From: Plakobranchus ocellatus
Taxonomy: Eukaryota > Mollusca > Gastropoda > Plakobranchidae
Length of the DNA: 22,384 bases
Assembly: GCA_019648995.1 (NCBI GenBank)
Contig: BLXT01006466.1
Location: 100,832 to 123,215, forward strand
Direction: 5' to 3'
A model generated the notes under the pieces. It did no database searches. It saw only the letters and a list, made by a program, of their open reading frames with translations, and was not told the DNA's origin. Below, piece by piece: positions 8,140 to 16,160 of the stretch (within the stretch, counting starts at the first letter, position 1; each line of letters starts with the position of its first letter). A program made the position numbers and the translations under genes.

Positions 8140-9503
8140 TAAAGTGTAATATTTGTCAAAGTTATATGTAATAGTTAATCATAACCCAAGTCTCAAAGGG
8201 TTGAGCCAATAATGAAAAAGGGTCTTTTCACCTATTGACTCAACCTGTTGTCCCAATAATGAAAATCGGCCCGTTTGTGCTATTGGCCTAGGCTCGCTTG
8301 ATTGACTGAGATCATTTGGACGGTCGTGGCTATTGTGGCGACATGTAGTTTTACGAATATCAGAAGGTAATAGCTAGATCTAGATCCTCTAGTCTATGCC
8401 AATGCAAACATGACTCGAAATGTTAGCACAGTGTTTAAAACGTACGGCGATTTCAAAACTATTTTTTAAGCACAGATAACAAAACCTCATAATTTATTCT
8501 TTAAAAAAAACACACACACAACAGATAGAAACAAAAAAAAACGAATTAAAACTCTAGAAAAACGTTTCAGAGATACAAAGGAATCCACTCATGTACATGA
8601 ACGGCGTGCTGAAAAGTGTGGATCAACAGGTATCACTATCAGAGTCCCATCCAATCTGTGGAGTGAAAACTTTTCAATAGGCATATATGTAGACCTATAT
8701 TTTAATGCCACCGGTAACCCTAATTTATCAAAAATATGAATGGAGTCAAAAAGGAGTTCAGCCGTTACTACCCTCAACAGGATCTGAATTTTTAGAATGT
8801 ATAGGAACTGAAGTCAAGCTGATTACACTGTAGGGAAAAGGCTTTAAAAAATGTAGGGCCTACAGTCCAGTCCAAATGATCCGAATCCCGATCAATTGCC
8901 TTGTTGCAAAATATTATTTTTAGTTTTTACTCCGAACTTGAATAGTGACGCTAGCCACTACTAACTGTTGCCCGGTCAAGGCTACTGAGGTGTTTCAATT
9001 AGATCTATATAAAAAAAAAAACTGTGACTAGATAGAAAATTGAGAGCTATACAAATTTAGATTTATTATTGCACAGATTGATTCGTCTATTTTGATTGGT
9101 CATTAACTCTAAAGTTTTTCCTCAATGTATGATCAGATTTTAAAGTTTAGAGGTTAGATCTACGGTTGCTTGCTAGGCCGACTAGTTTTATTTTCGATAA
9201 CATTGAAAAACATCGAGTTAGGCAATGGAAAACTGACCCTGCGCTCTAATTCATGTCTCTAAATCTAGCCTAGGGTATCTCAGGTTGAATTGTAATAGAC
9301 TCCGATTCTTTTATAAAGCTGTTTACGAAAAGATGAGCTAAATCGCTGACACGCTGGTCTAGTGTTTAGACAAAAAAAAAATGCAGTAACGTCTAACTGG
9401 CCCAGAGCCCGGAAACTAGACGATGGCCGGTAGTAACGTTGCGCGGCAACAAGGCAATTGCACTGTAGTGTTAGTTAACTCTAAGTAAATGAATTTTACG
9501 AAA
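8140..9503. other. Intergenic DNA without a recognised gene
   Basis: Includes the third palindrome (8231-8260) and an AGATCTAG group near 8373-8390. A motif near 9353, TGGTCTAGTGTTTAGA, resembles a tRNA A box but has no matching B box. No open frame looks coding. Confidence 0.35.
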
Positions 9504-9505
9504 TA

Positions 9506-9628
9506 CAGTATAATCTGGATAAAGTCAACACCTCAGATAAAAAATGTTTTTTTTTTTTTTTTTAATGTGATGAATTTAAACAAGAACTTAGTTAGCCTAA
9601 GAGAGTTAACTTTAAATGGATTCCACCG
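9506..9628. mobile_element. Pogo-like MITE, copy 2 (123 bp, TA-flanked)
   Basis: The left end CAGTATAATCTGGATAAAGT and the reverse complement of the right end (CGGTGGAATCCATTTAAAGT) share the pattern C-GT---ATC----TAAAGT-AAC. Both sides are flanked by TA, the target duplicated by Tc1/mariner/pogo transposases. A T17 run (9547-9563) fills part of the interior. No coding capacity. Confidence 0.7.
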
Positions 9629-9630
9629 TA

Positions 9631-10264
9631 TCAATTGTAATTTTGCACAAATGTCCACCTTGCACTTTTATTAATTTTGACAAAAACGTCCACCCTGCAC
9701 TTTAACCCCAGCCTGCACCGTTATTAAAAACTTTATAGCAAGCAGGGAATGATAGACACAGACTTGTTTACTAACTCGCTTGTTCCATCACTGAATGTCA
9801 TCTAAAATATACCAGAACGCGTGTTTCTTTTACTCCTGTAGCTATTGATTGTTTTGTGAATCATTTATCTTATTACACGACGAAATATCACTTGACAACA
9901 CTGCGAAAGAAGACAAGAAATAAACTTAAGAGAGGCACTCTAACGAACGTTTACATGAAGTATAACGCTAAATCTTACCACTCCAAGAGATACAGGGAGT
10001 CAAAGATCATACTTAAAATATTTTTACAAAGAGTGAGACAGAGAAGAATACGCCAGTGTATCTAAGTGAAAACCAAAAAAAGGACAAAAAATGAGCCTAG
10101 TGAAAGTAATACATTTCAGAAAACAACAAAAATAGGTAAAAATAAGAAACACTGAGTCGCACATAATGGATGGAAGAAAACGAAAGGAGAAAGAGGTAAA
10201 AGGTTAGAAATAAGTACAAAGTAGGCTTAGTTTTAACATGGTGTGGAATTCATGACTTCACATT
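9631..10264. other. Intergenic DNA; short tandem duplication near 9651-9707
   Basis: GTCCACCTTGCACTTTTAT (about 9652) is followed 37 bases later by GTCCACCCTGCACTTTAAC. Nothing coding is recognised; a 69-codon frame at 9856 is lysine- and arginine-rich without family features. Confidence 0.35.
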
Positions 10265-10305
10265 GCAGCAGTAATGGCAGCAGCAGCAGCAGCAGTAGCA
10301 GTAGC

Positions 10306-10361
<56 letters not shown>

Positions 10362-10396
10362 CAGCAGCAGCAGCAGCTGTTGTTGTTGTTGTTGCT

Positions 10397-10466
<70 letters not shown>

Positions 10467-10497
10467 TTGTTATTGCTGTTGTTGTTATTATTATTGC
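10265..10497. repeat. Compound CAG/TAG/TGT triplet microsatellite
   Basis: Blocks follow one another: GCA with GTA, a long pure (GTA) run, (GCA)6, a TGT block, about ten AGC, a long AGT run, then TTG and TTA units. All stay in the same triplet register, so several frames on both strands are open and encode runs of Ala, Val, Ser, Thr, Leu or Tyr. These frames are by-products and not genes. Confidence 0.95.
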
Positions 10498-11325
10498 CAT
10501 GAGTGGTCCACAAAAGCACTTTGACCGTTACAGCGATAAAAGAAATAGGTATAACTACAGTAATTTATTTACAGCTCTCTTTTAATCCACAAGAAAATCG
10601 AATGTTGAATGTTCATCTTGTCACAAAGTAGTCACCCTAAAATATGGTTTAAGACTGCGACAATAGATCATTGCTTTAAAATTTATTCAAATGCTTTCGT
10701 CATCCGGATATTTACCAATTTGCGTACTTATTGATTACTGAGAGCTCCAGGCCCTTAGGATCCAACAAACTATATTCTCCGATACGGATTATTGACGAAT
10801 GTTTAAAAAAGCAACTACTATGTGCCAGGGTGGCCGCTAGTCCTAGTGAGAGTCTTTATAAAGAGTCCGTGGTTCAAATCCTATGGAAAGCCAGTTGCAG
10901 GGTATTTTCTTCTCAACCATTGACGCAGGAGTACGAATTTTAAAGAAAAATAAATAATAGCGGTTTTGTAGCAACAGTATGCATTCTATACTCCTTTAAA
11001 CTTTCAACTTCTCTCGGCTGCTTTCTAATCTGCAACTCAAGAGCAAATGAACACTTAGCATATGTATGTACCTTAAAGCCTTGTATTGGGGGTACCTTTC
11101 GTGAGCGGGCCCATCACCAACAAACCAGAACAACGACTATGCGTGCATGCAACATTTCATTATGTTATGGTCATTGAACATTTTGAAAGAGCCATTTCTT
11201 AAAAGTACACTTAATGCTTGATAATTTAGTACCCCATTGACGATTCTTGTTGTTGTTGTTGTTGCTATTGTTGTTATTATAGTTGTTATAATTCTTATTA
11301 TGACAGGTCAAAAATGTAATATTAT
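10498..11325. other. Intergenic DNA without a supported gene
   Basis: Contains a tRNA-like patch (listed separately) and a (TTG)n stretch near 11246-11266. Other frames look like chance. Confidence 0.35.
10824..10892 (+). other. tRNA-like relic, possible SINE head
   Basis: GGGTGGCCGCTAG at 10828-10840 resembles the D-arm start of a Leu or Ser type tRNA, and GGTTCAAATCC at 10871-10881 is an exact B box. The acceptor ends do not pair and no anticodon arm is convincing, so it is not a working tRNA gene. A tRNA-derived SINE remnant unrelated to the 156-bp family is the best guess. Confidence 0.3.
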
Positions 11326-11352
11326 GGGGGGGGGGGGGGGGGGGGGNNNNNN
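11326..11352. other. G21 run followed by a 6-base assembly gap
   Basis: Twenty-one G residues (11326-11346) run into six N (11347-11352). The true length of the run and the bases across the gap are unknown. Confidence 0.95.
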
Positions 11353-12367
11353 AAAAAGCCAAAAAAAAGGCGTAAGATTATATTTGAACAGCCCCTAAGT
11401 ACATATACTTGATTGAAAATCTAAAGGCCTGCCTACCTTTCATTTTGAAAATGTATTCACTTTCCTTTTAGCTGCTGAAGATTTCAAGTCAGCTCTAACT
11501 TTTTTTCGGAATAATTGTTAGTTTAATTCTATAATGAAACGATTTTGCCCCTCCAGCAGTATAGTACTTGGGACACCGTGCTGATTTAATGCTGCAGATT
11601 GTACACAAAAGGAAGAGGTAAATGAACAAAACAACACTTTTTTATGTGAAATCATAAACTTGATGTAAGATTTTATATTCAAAATAATTTTTTATTGACG
11701 GTGTGATTTTATACAATTATTCAAAAATTATGGCAAACCCACAACATATAGATTCTGTTAGGGAACGTTATCTTGTTATTTTTCTTATTTTAGGCTACTT
11801 TTTGCATCAATATCTGCAAAACTGTAACTTTCACGATCACAGAAAAAAAAATTGAGCATTATCTTTTTTTTTAAATTGTTGCGCACTGAGTGAATTTCGT
11901 GATTGTGAGACGCATCTTAATAGAAAGGAGCTAATCTCAAACGTACAATGCCTTTACAAATTTTTATGGGGCGTCAATCAAATCCACAAAAATGTAGATA
12001 TATTACTCTACATCATGCCATTTTATGTGGGCATATTTTAAAATCTCAAAGTTGTTTTACGGATTTACAAAAAAGATATTTTATAACCCTATTTAAACCT
12101 TATGAAGATGGCGAAACAAAATATGGAGGCAGACATTTTAATAACAATAATGTTCCGGAACTTTGTACGCCGCAAGCCAAAGCTAAAGGGAAAAAAAACA
12201 GCATTAAATGTTTGGTGCGCAACTTTTGTTTCCTTGAGAATATCTTAAAGTGAAATGAAAAAAAAAATCAGCGCTGGGTTTGGCTAGTATTTTTAAAATT
12301 ACACCCTTTGAAAAATGGTCTCAGGCATTGATTATAATTGGACGAATTCTAACTACAAAATAAAATA
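11353..12367. other. Intergenic DNA with one unassigned 101-codon frame (11948-12253, +)
   Basis: The frame starts MPLQIFMGRQ, contains HHAILCGHILKSQ and ends FLENILK. I recognise no domain, and the A/T-rich codons match the background. It may be chance or a fragment of an unidentified mobile element. Confidence 0.25.
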
Positions 12368-12537
12368 CAGTGAAGTCTCTCTAAAGTTAACCTCTTGGGA
12401 CCGTCAAAATTGGTTGACTTTAAGCATCAATTAACTTTATGCACAACAAAGAGATAGAATAAATACAAAAGGGGCTGCTATAGTAATATGCAACAGTTTT
12501 TCTTTTTAAGCGAGATGACTAGAGCCAGACTTCACTG
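12368..12537. mobile_element. Pogo/Tigger-like MITE (170 bp) with exact TIRs
   Basis: The ends CAGTGAAGTCT and AGACTTCACTG are exact inverted repeats, and both are flanked by TA (12366-12367 and 12538-12539). The left end continues CTCTAAAGTTAACC, the style of pogo/Tigger termini. The interior has no transposase. It resembles the copies at 8025 and 9506 only in general pattern, so it belongs to a separate family. Confidence 0.75.
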
Positions 12538-12539
12538 TA

Positions 12540-13925
12540 AATTATAAATTCATAAAATTGTTTGCTTTTTTTATTTATTTATTTTTTTTTAAGCTGCAGC
12601 TATGTTTAATAATAATCAAATTGAATGGTTTTAAAAGCTGAAAAAGCTCAGGGTAAAAATTACTCGCTCCTGTTACTATGAACTTTTGGTTTGGAGTAGG
12701 TAATAATAATGCAGGAAGATAACTGTGTTTTCAAGTGAAAGTGATGGAGATTTAAAAATATATACATTATTTATACACTGTGCACTCGATCTATATCGAT
12801 TTATAGCTTACATCGACATTTAGATCAAGCTCCAGATATTTTCTACTATTTTCTCAATAAAATGCAATCTTCTATTGACATGTTTCCCTACCACTTCACT
12901 TATAATTAGCGATGTTTTATGTTCTCATCATTACTCTTTTGCGCTTTCCTAGTGCAAGTTAGTTTTATAAAACTCTTTCCTAAGGAGTTTCCACATCATT
13001 TTTCAACGCAACGCTTCACAAACAGAGAAAACCAGCTGTTGTTTTTGTTGGGTACCTCTACTTATACTTTTGTAATTGCATAACACTTTGAAAACTTAGT
13101 ACAGATGAAAGGGAGGTGAGATTATCATGGGAAAAAAGAGAGCAATTTTCCCTGCTATTTTTGTATTTTGATACATTGACATTGTCATATTTGGACATAA
13201 TATCGAAACTTCCTTTCATTTCGATACATCCGAAGTGCACTTTAATGTCAAGAGATTATTTGAAAACAACATAAAAATTTTACATACACACACACACACA
13301 CGCACACAAACATTAAAAACTGAGCTTGTGTAAGTTGAAGTTTTCAATGATTTAATATTGGAAAAGAATATAAGAATACAATAACAATGCAGTCTGACTT
13401 CGATTAAAATATAGTTGCATAGAATCAGCAATTTTTTTTTTCGCAGCTTTACAATATTCTCCTATTCATAATAAGTTATGACAAGAATGTACAAAAAAAA
13501 TTCTGTAAAAAAAAAAACCATACACATATACGTAAATGCACTTACATACTAACCATTACACACATACCAGTAAATATAAACAGAGAAAAGAGAAAGTATC
13601 TTCATGAAATTTCCGTGCGGATAAATATGAAAGTCAAACCCTGATGCCCCAGTCATATTCAGGTGCAGAAATAGTATATCATTATGGAGCTGCCAATTAT
13701 GTTAAGTCCAACTAATGAAAAAATAAAATGGATACATTTTTAGACAAATAAAAATAAAGAAATATTTCAGCAATAATATTTGGTATGATTTTTTTCCCCA
13801 GCATGCTCGGATTATAAAAAAAAAAAAAAAAAAAAAATTGACCATAATCAACAATTTCTTTTAATAACTTGCTCTGGATAGTGAGACCTAAGACGGTAGA
13901 TTATTTCAATTTGATTTTCTCCATT
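12540..13925. other. Intergenic DNA without a recognised gene
   Basis: Holds a short (CA)n tract at 13286-13308 and an A22 run at 13816-13837. Open frames are short and look random. Confidence 0.4.
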
Positions 13926-14110
13926 AGGCCCTGAAGTGCTTCAGGCAACTTGTCTGGAAGTGGAACAGACATTGGCGATCATGTCCCTCCACTCAAAGTC
14001 AAACCTATTCTCAATTAACCTTATAAAGTTATTATTGCTACCCTTGCCTATTGCCCATGACTTAGGATTTTCAATAAAAGTTATTCTTTGTCTACTCTGC
14101 TGCGTTTGCC
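13926..14110 (-). pseudogene. RTE-clade LINE 3' end, second copy
   Basis: Read on the minus strand this matches the last part of the remnant at 2232-2729 (GAATAACTTTTATTGAAAAT, GTCATGGGCAATAGGCAAGG, GAGTGGAGGGACATGATCGC). The encoded blocks are ITFIENPKSWAIGKGSNNNF and FEWRDMIANVCSTSRQVA, then a stop at 13943-13941. The start lies at about 14110, so the element is truncated at its 5' end, as is usual when LINE copying stops early. One base is missing in the GKRSR region, which breaks the frame. The last bases, KHF/QG-like after the stop, extend beyond what the first copy retains. Confidence 0.75.
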
Positions 14111-14428
14111 TTCATGCTGTTTACTTCCTACAAATGCAGTCTGCCATTATTGATTCTTGGGACAGATAAAGATATTAAATCTTCGACTAGATCTCAGCAC
14201 AAACTTGCATGAACACTGACCTTGATAGAAGGCCTTGGCTTTTTGTGAGGTGGATCTAATCTATAAATGCAAATGCACGTCTACAATTAAAACTCAGAGT
14301 GAAAAATTCAATACATTTATGTATGTATGTAATATTCTGTGAAAATCGAGCATAAAAATGGACATCTGCTTAATAACTACAGCTGTATCTCTAGGGAAGT
14401 TTTAATTCATGGAGATGAGTCAGCTCTT
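14111..14428. other. Intergenic DNA without a recognised gene
   Basis: AT-rich, with a short TATG repeat near 14321. Nothing else is seen. Confidence 0.35.
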
Positions 14429-14441
14429 GGTAAAATCAAAG
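14429..14441. repeat. SINE target-site duplication, left
   Basis: GGTAAAATCAAAG, exact copy at 14598-14610. Confidence 0.85.
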
Positions 14442-14597
14442 GATTGGGTTTTTGGACATAGCCAGTCCCCAACAAGGTGATCTCAGGCTTTCAGGCTTCT
14501 GTCAGGCCAGGTCGCCGGTGGTGGTGCTCGAGCCCATTACAGAAAGGTCTCTGCAGATCTTAGATAGACTCGCTAGCAACTGAGCCACCGACACCCC
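14442..14597 (-). mobile_element. tRNA-derived SINE, younger copy (156 bp)
   Basis: Bounded by an exact 13-bp target-site duplication. Read on the minus strand it begins GGGGTGTCGGTGGCTCAGTT. The A-box-like TGGCTCAGTTGC is at 14587-14576 and the B-box-like GGGCTCGAGCACC at 14535-14523. The conserved block GCCTGAAAGCCTGAGATCACC and the tail CCAAAAACCCAATC follow. The copy at 1559-1714 has the same length and order. It lies downstream of the finger gene and in the same orientation. Confidence 0.85.
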
Positions 14598-14610
14598 GGT
14601 AAAATCAAAG
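14598..14610. repeat. SINE target-site duplication, right
   Basis: GGTAAAATCAAAG, partner of 14429-14441. Confidence 0.85.
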
Positions 14611-14686
14611 ATAACAGACTTTGGAGTGGAGAAAATACAAGCACATTCTCTTCTAGAAAATGGAGTAAATATACAACTCTTTGGAT

Positions 14687-14692
14687 TTTATT
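14687..14692 (-). promoter_or_regulatory. Candidate polyadenylation signal of gene 2
   Basis: The first AATAAA on the minus strand after the stop codon of gene 2, followed by a GT-richer stretch (GAATGTGCTTGT). It would give a 3' UTR of roughly 340 bases. Transcript ends are not visible, so this is a guess from the motif. Confidence 0.35.
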
Positions 14693-15015
14693 TTCATTCA
14701 AAAATAAAATTATTTCACATTGCACATCAAGTCTGTAGCCTAAAGCTGGATAAAAAAGAGACTTTTGGATTTTTCTTCCTCCCAAAATAAATAAAACAAA
14801 TTTTTTTTTTTTTAAACGTAACCAAAAACAAAGAAAAAAATGCATAAGAAGAATAGAAGATTGTTACGATTATCAACATGAAGCCAAGTAGGATAAAATT
14901 TTAAAAATAATTTTAAAATATACTAAATATAGAGCTGTTAGTTCTGCTTAAATCACAGTTCCTACAAATAAAGATAATTGTCAAGAATGGTGATACACGT
15001 CTAGGAGGAACTTTT
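14693..15015 (-). other. Probable 3' UTR of gene 2
   Basis: AT-rich sequence after the TGA at 15018-15016, without further in-frame coding. Confidence 0.4.
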
Positions 15016-16160
15016 TCATACTGGATACTTTGAATGTCTAGCTTTGTCATGAGTTTTCACGTGTGCAGATAAAGTGCTGCTTTGATTAAACCCCTTATCA
15101 CAAACGCCACACTTGTATGGTTGCTCGCCTGTGTGATTTCTCTTGTGCCTAGATAAATTGCTGCTTTCCTTAAATGCTTTTCCACAAACATCACACTTGT
15201 ATGGTTTTTCGCTTGGGTAAATTCGCAGATGTGAAGATAAAGAATGTCCATAATTGAAATTCTTATCACTAACATCCCTCTTGCATGGTTTCTCAGCTGA
15301 GTGAATTCTCTTGTGTGTTGATAAATTACTCCTCTGCGCAAACGCCTTACCACAGACATCACACATGTATGGTTTCTCACCTGTGTGAATTCTCACGTGT
15401 GCAGATAAATTACTGCTCTGCCCATATGCCTTACCACAGATATCACACTTGTATGGTTTCTGTCCTGTGTGGATTCTCTTGTGTGTAGATAAATAACTAC
15501 TGTACCCAAACTCCTTACCACAGACATCACATTTGTATGGTTTCTCTCCTGTGTGGATTCTCTTGTGTGTAGTTAAAGAACTACCGTATCCAAATGCCTT
15601 CCCACATATATCACACTTGTATGGTTTCTGTCCTGTGTGGATTTTCTTGTGTGTAGATAAACAACTACTGTGCCCATATTCCTTTCCACAGACATCACAT
15701 TTGTATGGTTTCTCACCAGTGTGGCTCATTTTGTGCTCACAAAAATACCTATAATCTCTAAAAGCCTTATCACAGACATCACATTTGTATGGTTTCTCAC
15801 CAGTGTGGATCCCTTTGTGCACTGATAAATTATTGCGAAAAGTGAACGCCTTACCACATGTATCACATTTGTATGGTTTCACCCCAGTGTGGATGTGCTT
15901 GTGCATATGGAAAGTTCTGCTGGAACTAAATCTTTTACCACACACTTCACATATATATGGTTTCTGGCCTGTGTGGATTAACTTATGTGCAGATAACTTA
16001 TCGCTGCTAATGAATGCTCTACCACAGACATTACACTTGTATGGTTTCTTGCCTGTGTGAGTTTGCTTGTGCTGAGATAAATTACTGTTAGAACCAAAGC
16101 TTTTGTCACAGACATCGCACTTGACTGGTTTCTGGCCTTTGGTAGAGCAAACAAAGGTGC
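15016..16160 (-). CDS. Second coding exon of C2H2 zinc-finger protein (gene 2): 13 fingers
   Basis: Joins the exon at 19311-18780 to give 558 residues; this exon supplies residues 178-558. It opens just after CCTCAG (acceptor AG at 16162-16161) behind a long pyrimidine tract, and the split codon G|GC completes a glycine. Thirteen C2H2 units follow every 28 residues, first Cys at residue 192 and last finger Cys at 528, with TGEKP, TGQKP or TGKKP linkers, then a short basic tail ending SKYPV. Such arrays bind DNA in the nucleus. Helix positions -1/2/3/6 read, for example, QSNA (finger 9), QSNT (10) and ESNR (12). Finger 11 is degenerate: R472 and S475 replace both cysteines and Y492 replaces the last histidine. 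Fingers 6-7 and 8-9 look like a two-finger duplication. Plus-strand frames here are mirror artefacts. The target site and partners are unknown. Confidence 0.93.

Noticed and set aside
9330-9480. tRNA-like A box TGGTCTAGTGTTTAGA suggesting another SINE
   Set aside because: No B box at the right distance, no target duplication and no second copy in the window.
10265-10497. CRISPR-like repeat array
   Set aside because: Triplet slippage repeats with no spacers, in a eukaryotic setting.
10250-10585. Open frames of poly-Ala, poly-Val, poly-Ser or poly-Tyr
   Set aside because: They arise from the compound triplet microsatellite and appear in several frames on both strands.
13936-14169. Plus-strand 77-codon frame and its relative at 2452-2697 on the minus strand
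   Set aside because: They resemble each other only because both are the reverse side of the same RTE LINE tail.
15285-16060. Plus-strand open frames opposite the zinc-finger exon, with repeated GFSPVWI-like text
   Set aside because: They are mirror images of the repeated finger-linker codons on the minus strand and have no independent support.
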